Positions 25,308 to 33,970 of a stretch of 64,000 bases of DNA are shown piece by piece; positions within the stretch are counted from its first letter, which is position 1, and each line of letters begins with the position of its first letter. The stretch lies in assembly GCF_018129985.1 (NCBI RefSeq), contig NZ_JAFCKT010000001.1, positions 1,302,001 to 1,366,000 on the forward strand, written 5' to 3'. Under the pieces are notes generated by a model. That model had not been told where the DNA came from and searched no databases. It saw only the letters and a list, made by a program, of their open reading frames with translations. The stretch is from Bradyrhizobium sp. SZCCT0148 (GTDB taxonomy: Bacteria; Pseudomonadota; Alphaproteobacteria; Rhizobiales; Xanthobacteraceae). A program made the position numbers and the translations under genes.

Positions 25308-26093
25308 CTACTCGTCCAGCACCGGCGGCTCGAACCAGTTTGTCAGCGACAATCCGCCGTCGACGACGAAGGCTGCACCGGTGACGTAAGCGGAGAGCTT
25401 GTTCGACAACACGGTAAGCGCCATCGGCGCAAGGTCATTGGCCTCGCCGAGGCGCCCGAGCGGAATGTGCCGCGCCAGCGCGGGATCCGCGACGAACCCG
25501 CCGGCGGCGATCGCGCCGGGCACCAGCGCATTGACGCGGATGCCGTGGCGGCCGAACGATTTCGCCAGTTCCTTCACCAGCATCGCCATTCCCGCCTTTG
25601 CCGTCGAATAATGCGGCAGGTTGCGCGGTGTGCCCGCATGCAGCGAGGTGAGGAACAGGAACGAGCCCGGCCGCTTCGCCGCGATCAGCCGCTGTGCGAG
25701 TTCGCGCGCCAGGTGAAAGCCGGCATCGAGATTGACCGCATGCATCTGCTGCCAGGTCCTGCGGTCGACCGCGAGCGCGTGATCGGCCTCCCACCGCGGC
25801 GGCGAGGCGCTGTGGACGAAATGCGTGATCCCACCGAATGCTGCGTCCGCGGCGGCAAGCAGTTCATCGCACGCATCGGGCTCGGCGAGATCGCCGATCC
25901 AGGGCACCGCCAGATCAGGCTTCTTGCTCGCGCTGATCGCAGCACTCACACGGTCCGCACTGATGTCGGCGAACACGGTCCGGACGCCCTCGCCGACCAG
26001 GGCCTGCGCGATGGCGCGGCCGATGCCGTTGCCTGCGCCGGTGACGAGCGCCGTGTGGCGGGTGGGATCGAACGGCGTGCTGAACAGGCTCAT
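25308..26093 (-). CDS. Short-chain dehydrogenase/reductase
   Basis: 261 residues; GGAGAGCGAT precedes the ATG at 26093. TGAGNGIG (18-25) is the NAD(P)-binding motif and HYSTAKAG carries the catalytic Tyr and Lys, with Ser in FLTSLHAG. The family is a large one of classical SDRs acting on hydroxyl/keto groups. The C-terminus ends GLSLTNWFEPPVLDE. No neighbouring pathway gene indicates the substrate. Confidence 0.9.
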   Translation of the reverse strand: MSLFSTPFDPTRHTALVTGAGNGIGRAIAQALVGEGVRTVFADISADRVSAAISASKKPDLAVPWIGDLAEPDACDELLAAADAAFGGITHFVHSASPPRWEADHALAVDRRTWQQMHAVNLDAGFHLARELAQRLIAAKRPGSFLFLTSLHAGTPRNLPHYSTAKAGMAMLVKELAKSFGRHGIRVNALVPGAIAAGGFVADPALARHIPLGRLGEANDLAPMALTVLSNKLSAYVTGAAFVVDGGLSLTNWFEPPVLDE

Positions 26094-26223
26094 ATCGCTC
26101 TCCGAGACGGGATGCGGGCCACGATAGCGCACTGCAGCGCGGCGCGACAAATCTGCCCTTCGCGCCATTGCAGAGCAGCCCGCCGGACGCTAGCCTCCCA
26201 AAAAAACGGAGGAGATACCTGGG

Positions 26224-26613
26224 ATGCGCTACGGTTTCCTGATGGCTGGCCTTTTGCTGATCGCCGCTCCGGTCCAGGCCGAGGAGCACCCACGCTCGAC
26301 CTATGTGACCCTGGTCCTGCAGGCCTTCGCCGCCAAGGTCGAATGTCCGGGCACGGATGTCGTCTACCAGGATCTCGTGCAGAAGGCGGAGCAGATGAAG
26401 CTACCCGAAGGCACGACGGAAAAGGTGCGCAAGGCGATTGCCTGGATGCACACCGGCGGCAAGATGGGCGAGAAGCAGGACGACGATTTGATGGCCGAGG
26501 TTGCGGTGGCGACCCAGGCGACCGATCTCAACCAGCGCCGCCTTGGCATGCCCACCTGGTGCGAGGCCCAGAAGACCAACCTCGCCGGCCTGATCCGCGC
26601 CAAAGGCGGTTAG
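26224..26613 (+). CDS. Small exported protein with two cysteines
   Basis: 129 residues with a signal peptide (1-19). The mature part has cysteines at VECPG and TWCEA that could form a disulfide, and is otherwise helical and charged. The AACGGAGGAGATACC-type sequence upstream supports the start. It is divergent from the SDR gene. No family recognised. Confidence 0.6.
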   Translation: MRYGFLMAGLLLIAAPVQAEEHPRSTYVTLVLQAFAAKVECPGTDVVYQDLVQKAEQMKLPEGTTEKVRKAIAWMHTGGKMGEKQDDDLMAEVAVATQATDLNQRRLGMPTWCEAQKTNLAGLIRAKGG

Positions 26614-26722
26614 CCAGCCCACTGTCGGGGCGTTAACGACACTGCGACAGCCCCCGTGTTTCGGCCAATAATTGTCACATTCCTCGCCAGCATGCGGGCT
26701 CCTTTCGCACAGGAGAAGCCCA

Positions 26723-26977
26723 ATGCGGATGACGCATCTCATTGTCGCCGGCGCGCTCGCGGTCACCGCCGCGCTGGCCACCTCGGCGCAGGCAAAGAAT
26801 TCCGACGCCCAAAAGGGCGAGGACAAATCGACGACCTCTCCGTCTTCGTGCAGCGCTTATCAGCAGGGGCCGGACGGATCGTGGGAACCGCTCCCCTGCA
26901 AGGAGGCGGGCGAACGCGCCCAGCCGCAGACGCAGCATCGATCCCCGTCACGCGGGCCGGATCGCGTGGAGCGCTGA
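26723..26977 (+). CDS. Small exported protein
   Basis: 84 residues; AGGAGAAGCCCA precedes the ATG at 26723. Signal peptide 1-23, then a polar, disordered mature part (NSDAQKGEDKSTTSPSS) with two cysteines (SSCSAYQQ and LPCKEAG). Unknown function. Confidence 0.55.
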   Translation: MRMTHLIVAGALAVTAALATSAQAKNSDAQKGEDKSTTSPSSCSAYQQGPDGSWEPLPCKEAGERAQPQTQHRSPSRGPDRVER

Positions 26978-27014
26978 AGCCTTTGAGGTCCTGAAACGTT
27001 TTCCGGTCGTGCGG

Positions 27015-27200
27015 TCAGCTATGGGCGGGCCCGCGCATGATCTTCATGGCATCGGCGATGTGACGCCACTCCTTGGCCTCATCGGCCTCGCCGCGGCCCT
27101 CGCAAGCCTGGGCCTGCTCGGCGGCCTTCGCGATCGCAGCAAACCCGTGCTGTTCGAGCATCTGCCGCGCAACGGTGTGGACCTGGACCTCCGACATCAT
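27015..27200 (-). CDS. Small helical protein, unknown function
   Basis: 61 residues: VQVHTVARQMLEQHGFAAIAKAAEQAQACEGRG followed by a WRHIADAMKIM helix. All-helical and cytoplasmic. It resembles short proteins I recall as conserved hypotheticals in Bradyrhizobium, which gives moderate support. A lone gene on the minus strand. Confidence 0.55.
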   Translation of the reverse strand: MMSEVQVHTVARQMLEQHGFAAIAKAAEQAQACEGRGEADEAKEWRHIADAMKIMRGPAHS

Positions 27201-27408
27201 GGGCTTTCTCCCGCTGTGAGGAAACCGCGGCGCACGGATCGGCGCGCCGCGTCCCAGACAACGATCTCGCCATGATCACCGTTCCGGCCGAGCCGATCAC
27301 ATCGACACTCGCCGGAGCTCGATCCGCCCGGAACGACGAAAGCGGCCCGCCATGCCCGGCGGACCGCCTTCTCACCCACCCCAAAGCTGGGAGTCGCCGG
27401 TCGCGTCC

Positions 27409-27690
27409 CTATGCGACCGCCACTTTCTTGCGTTCGAAATCGTTGGGCACCTCGATATCGACCTCCAGGGTCGACACCTCGTCGCCGCGCTCGAGCCGGA
27501 CGATGACCTTGGTCGGATCCAGCGTGACGTGTCTGGAGACGACCGCGAGAATTTCCTCACGCAGCACACCGAGCAGGTCGGGCTGGCCGCGCATGCCACG
27601 TTCATGGGCAAGCAGGATCTGCAGCCGTTCGCGAGCGACGGGTGCAGAGGCCTTGTTGCCGCGGAGGAGCCGAAGCAAACCCATGCTCAT
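27409..27690 (-). CDS. minE: Cell-division topological specificity factor MinE
   Basis: 93 residues from the ATG at 27690, preceded by GGAGGGCTGC. The first part [30 protein letters not shown] contains the amphipathic membrane-targeting segment and the MinD-contact helix. The C-terminal half ([21 protein letters not shown]) is the dimerisation domain. MinE drives MinD off the membrane at midcell. The start codon overlaps the minD stop codon by 4 bases. Last gene of minCDE. Confidence 0.95.
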   Translation of the reverse strand: MSMGLLRLLRGNKASAPVARERLQILLAHERGMRGQPDLLGVLREEILAVVSRHVTLDPTKVIVRLERGDEVSTLEVDIEVPNDFERKKVAVA

Positions 27691-28502
27691 GCAGCCCTCC
27701 GTCGCAGCAGACGATCCATGAACCCCTTGCGCTCGGTCGGCACCTGCATGGCGACGGTCTCGCCGCACAGACGGCGCGCCGCGTCGATATAGGCCCGCGC
27801 AGGTGCGCCGTCCGCATTCGACAGCGTGACGGGCGTGCCGACATTGGAGGCGCGCAGCACGTCCTGGCTTTCGGGAATGATCCCGAGCAAGGGTGTTGCG
27901 AGGATCTCGAGAATGTCCTCGATGGTCAGCATCTCGCCGCGCGCAGCGCGTGAGGGATCGTAGCGGGTGATCAGGATGTGCTTCTCGACGCGCTCGCCCT
28001 TCTCGGCCCGCACCGTCTTGGAATCGAGCATGCCGATGATGCGGTCGGAATCACGCACCGAGGAGACTTCCGGATTGGTGACGATCACAGCCTCGTCGGC
28101 GAAGCGCATGGCCATGGAGGCGCCGCGCTCGATGCCGGCCGGGCTGTCGCAGATCACCCAGTCGAAGCGGGCGCGCAGCTCGTCGATGACCTTGCCGACG
28201 CCCTCTTCCGTCAGCGCGTCCTTGTCGCGGGTCTGCGAGGCCGGCAGCAACCAGAGATTCTCCAGCCGCTTGTCCTTGATCAGCGCCTGCGGCAGTTTCG
28301 CAACGCCCTGCACCACGTTGATCAGGTCGAACACGACGCGGCGCTCGGCTCCCATGACGAGGTCGAGGTTGCGCAACCCGACGTCGAAATCGACGACGAC
28401 GACCTTGTCGCCGCGTTGTGCCAGCGCAGCCCCCAGCGCGGCAGTCGTCGTGGTCTTGCCGACGCCCCCCTTGCCTGATGTCACGACCAGTACCTTGGCC
28501 AT
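27687..28502 (-). CDS. minD: Septum-site determining ATPase MinD
   Basis: 271 residues. The deviant Walker [10 protein letters not shown] with its signature lysine lies at the N-terminus, [23 protein letters not shown] is the switch region, and [12 protein letters not shown] the following motif. The C-terminus [10 protein letters not shown] forms the membrane-targeting amphipathic helix. MinD binds the membrane in its ATP form and recruits MinC. It overlaps minE and follows minC by 19 bases. Confidence 0.96.
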   Translation of the reverse strand: MAKVLVVTSGKGGVGKTTTTAALGAALAQRGDKVVVVDFDVGLRNLDLVMGAERRVVFDLINVVQGVAKLPQALIKDKRLENLWLLPASQTRDKDALTEEGVGKVIDELRARFDWVICDSPAGIERGASMAMRFADEAVIVTNPEVSSVRDSDRIIGMLDSKTVRAEKGERVEKHILITRYDPSRAARGEMLTIEDILEILATPLLGIIPESQDVLRASNVGTPVTLSNADGAPARAYIDAARRLCGETVAMQVPTERKGFMDRLLRRRAA

Positions 28503-28521
28503 CTCGAATATCTCCTTCTGG

Positions 28522-29214
28522 TCAGTTCAGCGCGGTAATTCGCATGGTGTTGCCCTGCAGCCAGGCCTGGGCCGGCCGGCCGCGCAAGGCAGCGTCGATA
28601 TCGTCGGCGGTCTGATAAAACCCATCGATTGCAAGCAGTTCGGCCTCGATCTTCTGGCAGTAGATGCGCGCGCTCGTGTGACCGTTCACGCCCGCCATGG
28701 CGCGGCCGCGGAGCGCGCCGTAGATATGGATGGAGCCCCCGGCAACGACTTCCGCGCCGGAGCCGACCGAGCCGAGGATGGTGACGTCGCCTTCGGGAAA
28801 GATCACGGTCTGGCCCGAGCGCACAGGCGCTTCGAGCAGCAGCGATGTCGGCTTGGCCTTGGTCTCGGGCTTCTTCGGTGCACTCGGCTCGACCACGCAG
28901 CTTCGCCCACCCGAGAGCAGCGGCGGCATCATCTGGGTCAGCCGCGACTCATCCACACCCTCGATGCCGAGGACGCGGATGTTCCGGTCCTGCAGGCTGG
29001 TGAGCAGATGACCGATGGCGGACTGGCTGAGATCAACCGAGGACAGGTCGATCACCACGGGCCGGCCGGCAAAGAAGCCCGGCGAGCGCGCAATGGTGGC
29101 GTCGATCTCCTGCAGCCAATCATGCACCGGAACCGTCGGCGTGAACACGAAGGCCACATAGGAGCGCCCGCGCAGGCGCACCATTTGGCGTTGAGGTTTG
29201 ACTGCAGCCTCCAT
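28522..29214 (-). CDS. minC: Septum-site determining inhibitor MinC
   Basis: 230 residues. The N-terminal FtsZ-binding domain covers about residues 1-100. The C-terminal beta-helix domain has the characteristic turns GDVTILGSVGSGAEVVAGGSIHIYGALRGRAMAG, each turn ending in Gly. MinC blocks FtsZ assembly at the poles when held on the membrane by MinD. First gene of a minCDE operon. Confidence 0.95.
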   Translation of the reverse strand: MEAAVKPQRQMVRLRGRSYVAFVFTPTVPVHDWLQEIDATIARSPGFFAGRPVVIDLSSVDLSQSAIGHLLTSLQDRNIRVLGIEGVDESRLTQMMPPLLSGGRSCVVEPSAPKKPETKAKPTSLLLEAPVRSGQTVIFPEGDVTILGSVGSGAEVVAGGSIHIYGALRGRAMAGVNGHTSARIYCQKIEAELLAIDGFYQTADDIDAALRGRPAQAWLQGNTMRITALN

Positions 29215-29327
29215 AGCGGCCGACTCGTTCCCTGTTATTGAATGGTTAACGATGCGGCGGATATGGTTAACGGCCGGTTAATTCCTCCGTGGGATTACGC
29301 GGCTGGGTCCCAGCTGAAACCCGCCGC

Positions 29328-29400
29328 TCTCGTGTCCCGGACGCGCTGCAACGCACCAGCGTTGCTGCGCAAGCCGGGAGTTATGCCACATGGCTGGCCT
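29328..29400. repeat. Dispersed intergenic repeat (family F), copy 1
   Basis: Read on the minus strand it carries GCGTTGCAGCGCGTCCGGGA followed by CACGAGAG, with CTTGCGCAGCA before it. The same order appears on the plus strand at 48955-49012 (CTCTGCGCAGCA, then CTGCAGCGCGTCCGGGACAC). The two copies are in opposite orientation. Confidence 0.6.
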
Positions 29401-29481
29401 CGGCGAGGTGGGCCACGGCTCTACAGCGCACCGGCAAAGGGACGCTGCGCTGTGTGCGGGGCACGAGAGCGCGCGGAGCCC

Positions 29482-30486
29482 CTACTTCTTCACCTTGCTG
29501 GCATCCATCTTGATGGCGGGATCCAGCATCTTCGTCGTGAACGCCGTCGTCACGTCGAACGGCTTCTCCATGCCGAGATAGGTCTGGACCAGTTCGTAGT
29601 CCTTCTTCATCCGCTCGCCGTCGATCCACCCGAGACCCTTGGTCGTCGTGAACTCGTCCGTCATCAGGAACTTGATGCGCTCCCACTGGCGCTCCTGGTT
29701 TGCCTGGTCGAGACCGGAGACCTGGTCAAGCAGCGCCTTGAGGCACGGCGCGACGTCGGCGACGCAGGCGGCAAATGATTTCTGCGTAACGCGCACGAAG
29801 TCTTCGACGACCTTCGGATTCTTCTGCAAGTAGGCGCCGTTGACGATCAGCGAATTGCCGTAGGGATTGAGCCCGATGTCCTTCCAGTTGACGTAACCAA
29901 GATCCTGACCGAACTCGATCACCTTGAGATCATGCTCGTTGTAGAAATCGCTGATGATATCGACGGTGTGGCTCTTCAACGCCGCGATCTTTGCGGTCGG
30001 TCCGACATTGACGAAGCCTACGGAATCCGGCGCGAGGCCTGCTGCCTTGGCGAAGGCCGGCCACATCACGCGCGAGGCATCTCCGGGCGGATTGCCGATC
30101 TTGTGGCCGGCAAAATCCTTCACGCCGTTCACGCCATAGCTCTTCAGCCAATAGAACGTCTGGCCGGTGTTGGCATAGACGCTCATCACCGCGACGGTGT
30201 CGGCGCCCTTGCTCTTGGCCACCAGCATGGTGGCAAGATCGGCGACGCCGAACGGCGAGCCGCCGGAGCCGACCTTGGCGGCGGAGACGCCCGAGCCCTT
30301 GCCGGTTTCGATGGTGAGGTCGATGCCCGCCTTCTCGTACCAGCCTTGCGCCTTGGCATAATAATACGGCGCGTGATCGGCCGTCGGCGTCCAATTGAGG
30401 ATCAGGTTCACCGCCTCGCCCGCGTTCGCCGGCACCGCCGGCAAGCCGAGCATCAGGGCCACAACAGCCGCCTGCAAACGCTTCAT
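29482..30486 (-). CDS. ABC transporter substrate-binding protein, NMT1/THI5-like
   Basis: 334 residues. The ATG at 30486 is preceded by GAGGAGAGATGCG. A signal peptide (1-22, ending ANA) leads into NLILNWTPTADHAPYYYAKAQGWYEKAGIDL, the signature opening of the NMT1/THI5-like binding-protein family. Members bind thiamine precursors, pyrimidines, nitrate, sulfonates or riboflavin. It is separated from the divergent TetR gene by 100 bases holding an operator-like sequence, and is presumably the periplasmic component of the permease at 31335 and ATPase at 35023. Substrate not readable. Confidence 0.9.
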   Translation of the reverse strand: MKRLQAAVVALMLGLPAVPANAGEAVNLILNWTPTADHAPYYYAKAQGWYEKAGIDLTIETGKGSGVSAAKVGSGGSPFGVADLATMLVAKSKGADTVAVMSVYANTGQTFYWLKSYGVNGVKDFAGHKIGNPPGDASRVMWPAFAKAAGLAPDSVGFVNVGPTAKIAALKSHTVDIISDFYNEHDLKVIEFGQDLGYVNWKDIGLNPYGNSLIVNGAYLQKNPKVVEDFVRVTQKSFAACVADVAPCLKALLDQVSGLDQANQERQWERIKFLMTDEFTTTKGLGWIDGERMKKDYELVQTYLGMEKPFDVTTAFTTKMLDPAIKMDASKVKK

Positions 30487-30566
30487 CGCATCTCTCCTCA
30501 TGCCAGCGACCCGGCTTGTCGCTCTCCCCGTGTGAGGATACCAATGCAACAAGCCCGCCCTCCACT

Positions 30567-30572
30567 TGTCAA
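30567..30572 (-). promoter_or_regulatory. Candidate -35 of the binding-protein gene
   Basis: On the minus strand TTGACA reads down to 30567. A weak -10 (TTGCAT) follows after 17 bases. The operator-like sequence at 30569-30584 covers most of this -35. Confidence 0.4.
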
Positions 30573-30584
30573 CTGTTTGGTTGG
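30569..30584. promoter_or_regulatory. Candidate TetR operator, site 1
   Basis: TCAACTGTTTGGTTGG shares TCAAC-N5-TGGTTG with site 2 at 31235-31250 (11 of 16 bases overall). It ends two bases before the ATG of the tetR gene and overlaps the candidate -35 of the divergent binding-protein gene, so binding could control both. Confidence 0.5.
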
Positions 30585-30586
30585 AA

Positions 30587-31234
30587 ATGCCCGCAAAACG
30601 ATCTGGCGACACCGTGCCGCAGCGCCGCGATCCCGTCGCCACCCGCAAAAAACTGCTCACCGCGGCGCGGCTGGAATTCGCCCGGCACGGCTTCGCCGGC
30701 GCCCGCGTCGACGAGATCGCCGAGCGCGCGGGCGTCAACAAGCAGCTGGTCTATCACTATTTCGGCGATAAGGACGCGCTCTACCTCGCCGTGCTCGAAT
30801 GGGTCTATGAGGACATCCGCGAGCAGGAGCGCAAGCTCAATCTCGAGGGCCTGCCGCCGGAGAAGGCGATCCGCAAGCTGATCGAAGCTTCGTTCGACCA
30901 CCTGGCCGCAAACCCTGATTTCATCGTGCTTTTGAACGACGAGAATCGCGGCGGCGCCCGCCACGTCCGCGGCTCGACGCGACTGGAAGCGATGCATTCC
31001 CCGCTGGTGAAGAGCGTCTCCCACATTCTCAACGAGGGGGTACGCGCGGGCGTGTTCCGCAAGGGCATCGATCCCGTCCAGCTCTATATCTCCATTGCGG
31101 GCCTGAGCTATTTCTTCTTCTCCAACACGCCGACGCTGTCGGCAATCTTCGGCAAGGACCTGTCGAGCCGCACCGCACGGCGCGCCCGCCGCCGCCATGT
31201 CGCCGACCTCGTGCTGCAGTCGCTCCGGCCGTAA
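30587..31234 (+). CDS. TetR-family regulator, RutR-like
   Basis: 215 residues from the ATG at 30587. RKKLLTAARLEFARHGFAGARVDEIAERAGVNKQLVYHYFGDKDALY is a standard TetR helix-turn-helix. The C-terminal half (SVSHILNEGVRAGVFRKGIDPVQLYISIAG) resembles the RutR-like ligand domain. E. coli RutR binds uracil/thymine and, as I recall, sites of form TTGACCA-N2-TGGTCAA. Site 2 here has the same layout. The regulator probably controls itself, the binding protein and the downstream operon. Its ligand is unknown. Confidence 0.88.
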   Translation: MPAKRSGDTVPQRRDPVATRKKLLTAARLEFARHGFAGARVDEIAERAGVNKQLVYHYFGDKDALYLAVLEWVYEDIREQERKLNLEGLPPEKAIRKLIEASFDHLAANPDFIVLLNDENRGGARHVRGSTRLEAMHSPLVKSVSHILNEGVRAGVFRKGIDPVQLYISIAGLSYFFFSNTPTLSAIFGKDLSSRTARRARRRHVADLVLQSLRP

Positions 31235-31250
31235 TCAACCAACTGGTTGA
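31235..31250. promoter_or_regulatory. Candidate TetR operator, site 2
   Basis: TCAACCA-AC-TGGTTGA: 7-base perfect arms around a 2-base centre, beginning directly after the tetR stop codon. It overlaps a promoter with -35 TTGAAA (31247-31252), 17-base spacing and -10 TAGGCT (31270-31275), 60 bases before the permease start. Confidence 0.7.
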
Positions 31251-31275
31251 AACTTGCTTCAAGGGCGGCTAGGCT
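31247..31275 (+). promoter_or_regulatory. Candidate sigma-70-type promoter of the permease operon
   Basis: TTGAAA (31247-31252), 17 bases, then TAGGCT (31270-31275). The -35 lies inside operator site 2. Confidence 0.5.
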
Positions 31276-31334
31276 GGTGACTTGCTTGGGCTGAAGATTT
31301 GCGGCATCGCCGCCGCGCCAACAGGGAGCAATCG

Positions 31335-32105
31335 GTGGCAGCAGACAGCGCACGGGCCTCGCGCAGCTTTGCGATCATCCTGGTCGTGCACCTCGCCGTG
31401 CTCGTGCTCTGGCAGGTCGCCGTCGACGCCTTCCATGTGCCGAAATTCATTCTGCCCTCCCCTCTCGCGACGATCCAGACGCTGGGGACCGCGAACTACG
31501 CCTGGGCCGCCAACACGCTGGTGACGGCGGTCGAGATCCTCGGCGGCTTCGCGCTCGGCGCCTTTGTCGGCGTCGCGCTCGCGGTGATCTTCAGCTGGGC
31601 CCCGCTGCTCAGCCTGGTGCTGCTGCCGTTGTTCGTGACGCTGAACATGATCCCGAAGGTCGCGCTTGGCCCGCTCTTCATCGTCTGGTTCTCCTACGGC
31701 ATCATCCCGAACATCCTGATCGCCTTCAGCATCTGCTTCTTTCCGATCCTGCTCACGACCGCGCGCGGGCTGCGCGAGGTCGAGCCTGACCTGCTCGACC
31801 TCGTCAGATCGCTGCGCGGCTCGCGCTGGACGCTGTTTCGCAAGATCCAGCTGCCGGGATCGCTGCCTTACGTGTTCTCCGGCATGAAGGTCGGCGCCAT
31901 CCTCGCGGTCGCCGGTGCCATCGTCGGCGAATTCATCGCCTCCGAGCGCGGGCTCGGCTACCTCATGATCCAGGTGCAGTCCTCGCTCGACACGCCCGCG
32001 ATGGTGATGGCCGTCGTGCTGCTGACCCTGCTCGGCGTCGCTCTCTACGGCCTGGTCCTCGTCCTCGAGCGCATGTTCGTGGTCGGCGATGCTAGGCAGA
32101 ACTAA
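31335..32105 (+). CDS. ABC transporter permease
   Basis: 256 residues from a GTG at 31335 with AGGGAG upstream. About six membrane helices, and an EAA-type loop LLDLVRSLRGSRWTLFRKIQLPGSLPYV that contacts the ATPase. This is the inner-membrane component of the taurine/nitrate/thiamine-precursor type of importer (BPD family). It is the first gene of a five-gene operon with the epimerase-like, GNAT, DHDPS-family and ATPase genes. Confidence 0.92.
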   Translation: MAADSARASRSFAIILVVHLAVLVLWQVAVDAFHVPKFILPSPLATIQTLGTANYAWAANTLVTAVEILGGFALGAFVGVALAVIFSWAPLLSLVLLPLFVTLNMIPKVALGPLFIVWFSYGIIPNILIAFSICFFPILLTTARGLREVEPDLLDLVRSLRGSRWTLFRKIQLPGSLPYVFSGMKVGAILAVAGAIVGEFIASERGLGYLMIQVQSSLDTPAMVMAVVLLTLLGVALYGLVLVLERMFVVGDARQN

Positions 32106-32118
32106 AGAAGGACCGACT

Positions 32119-33156
32119 ATGCTGCTCACCCGCGAGACCCTGCCGAAGACCATCCCCGATATCGCGGCGCTCGACGATCTCCTGTGCCGTCCGACGCAAG
32201 CGCTGATCGACGACCTCGCCAAGGTCGAGGGCGACATCATGATCCTCGGCGTCGGCGGCAAGATGGGCCCGACGCTGGCCGGGCTCGCCAAAGCCGCCGC
32301 GCCGGACCGCCGCGTCATCGGCGTCGCCCGCTTCAGCGAGGCCGGCGTGAAGGAATGGCTGCACGCGCGCGGCGTCGAATCCATCAATTGCGATCTGATG
32401 GATGAAAAGGCGATCCGATCGCTGCCGAAGGCACCGAACATCGTCTTCATGGCCGGCCGCAAGTTCGGCGCCGAGGGCGATCTGTCGCTGACCTGGGCGA
32501 TGAACGCGCATGTGCCGGCGCTGGTGGCACAGGCCTTTCCATCCTCGCGCATCGTGGCGTTCTCGACCGGCTGCATCTATCCGTTCGTGCCCGTCGACGG
32601 CAAAGGCTCGACCGAGGAGATGGCACCGAACCCGCCCGGCGAATACGCGCAGTCCTGCGTCGGCCGCGAACGGATGTTCGAATATTTCTCGCGCAAGTTT
32701 TCGACGCCCGGCCGGCTGTTCCGCCTCAACTACGCGATCGACATGCGCTATGGCGTACTGCACGACATCGCGACGAAAGTGCTGACGGGGTCGCCGATCG
32801 ACGTCAGCCTGGGCCACGTCAATTTCATCTGGCAGGGCGACGCCTCCGCGCAGGCGCTGCGCTGCCTCGCCCATTGCACCGCGCCGACCTCGCCGATCAA
32901 TGTCAGCGGCCACGAGATTTTGGCGGTGCGTGATCTCGCGGCAAAGTTCGGCGCAAGATTCGGCCGAGCGCCGGTGCTTGTCGGCGAGGAGCAGCCGACA
33001 GCATGGCTGACCGACACCTCGAAGGCCGTGGACCTGTTCGGTCTGCCGGTCGTCGACACCGAGCAGTTGATCGCCTGGACCGCCGATTGGGTCTCCCGCG
33101 CCATGCCGAGCCTCGGCAAGCCCACCAAATACGAGGTCCGCGATGGCCGCTACTGA
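32119..33156 (+). CDS. NAD(P)-binding epimerase/dehydratase-like protein with an altered active site
   Basis: 345 residues. GDIMILGVGGKMGPTLAGLA gives a GxGGxMG dinucleotide-binding loop (residues 44-50), and VAFSTGCIYPF sits where extended SDR enzymes have their Ser/Thr. The position of the catalytic YxxxK reads Tyr176-AQS-Cys180, so the lysine is missing. The protein may therefore use another base, bind without catalysis, or be a specialised family. It lies between the permease and the GNAT gene (13-base gap and 14-base overlap). The substrate is probably the imported compound or its derivative. Confidence 0.75.
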   Translation: MLLTRETLPKTIPDIAALDDLLCRPTQALIDDLAKVEGDIMILGVGGKMGPTLAGLAKAAAPDRRVIGVARFSEAGVKEWLHARGVESINCDLMDEKAIRSLPKAPNIVFMAGRKFGAEGDLSLTWAMNAHVPALVAQAFPSSRIVAFSTGCIYPFVPVDGKGSTEEMAPNPPGEYAQSCVGRERMFEYFSRKFSTPGRLFRLNYAIDMRYGVLHDIATKVLTGSPIDVSLGHVNFIWQGDASAQALRCLAHCTAPTSPINVSGHEILAVRDLAAKFGARFGRAPVLVGEEQPTAWLTDTSKAVDLFGLPVVDTEQLIAWTADWVSRAMPSLGKPTKYEVRDGRY

Positions 33157-33964
33157 CGCCCCCGACATCGTCCGGCTCGGCGTCGACGACGCGATCGCGG
33201 GGCTGGCGCTGTCGACGGAAGCGCACTGGAACCAGACCGACGAGGACTGGCGCATCTTCCTGCGCGACGGAATCGTGTTCGGCATACGCGACGGCATGCA
33301 GCTGGTCGCCACGGCCGCCCTGCTGCCCTATTCCGGCAACAACGCCTGGATCAGCATGGTGCTGGTCTCAGGCACGCATCGCCGCCGTGGGTTTGCCACG
33401 CACCTTGTCGATGCCTGCCTGGAGACGGCGCGAAAGAATGGCCTGACCAGCTGGCTCGACGCCACGCCCGACGGCGCCGCCGTCTACGGACCATTGGGGT
33501 TCACGCCAACGCTGCAATTGCGCCGGCTGAAGCTGACGCAGCCTGCGCCGGCCGAAACCCCGCCATCGACATCCGCGACCATCGAAGCGCTTCGTGCGAG
33601 GGACTTGCGAGCCACCGGTTTCGACCGGACCGCACTGCTCGAAGCCTTCGCAGAGCGCTCCGGCTCACGCATCGTCGGTGTAAACGGTGCCATCGCGCTG
33701 GTCCGCGACGGCCGCACCGCGCGCCATATCGGCCCACTGTTTGCCGACAACGCCGCCGAGGCGCTAGCGCTGGTTCATGCGATCACACGGTCCGAGACCC
33801 GCCCCCTCCTGCTCGACGCCGTCGCCTCGCAAGCAGCGTTCCTGGAAGGCCTGACAGCATCCGGCTGGACCATCGAACGGCCGTTCCAGCGCATGCGGTT
33901 CGGCCCCGCCACCACTGCCGGTGAGGAAATGCCGTTCGCCGTCGCCGGCCCGGAATTCGGATAG
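33143..33964 (+). CDS. GNAT-family N-acetyltransferase
   Basis: 273 residues; it begins 14 bases before the end of the epimerase-like gene. The N-terminal 130 residues form the GNAT fold with motif A RRRGFA (80-85) in HRRRGFATHLVDACLETARKNG, which binds acetyl-CoA. GAAVYGPLGFTPTLQLRRL is the typical motif B/closing strand. The C-terminal 130 residues are a second domain of the kind often fused to GNATs. Probably acetylates an intermediate or product of the operon's pathway. Confidence 0.85.
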   Translation: MAATDAPDIVRLGVDDAIAGLALSTEAHWNQTDEDWRIFLRDGIVFGIRDGMQLVATAALLPYSGNNAWISMVLVSGTHRRRGFATHLVDACLETARKNGLTSWLDATPDGAAVYGPLGFTPTLQLRRLKLTQPAPAETPPSTSATIEALRARDLRATGFDRTALLEAFAERSGSRIVGVNGAIALVRDGRTARHIGPLFADNAAEALALVHAITRSETRPLLLDAVASQAAFLEGLTASGWTIERPFQRMRFGPATTAGEEMPFAVAGPEFG

Positions 33965-33970
33965 GACATC

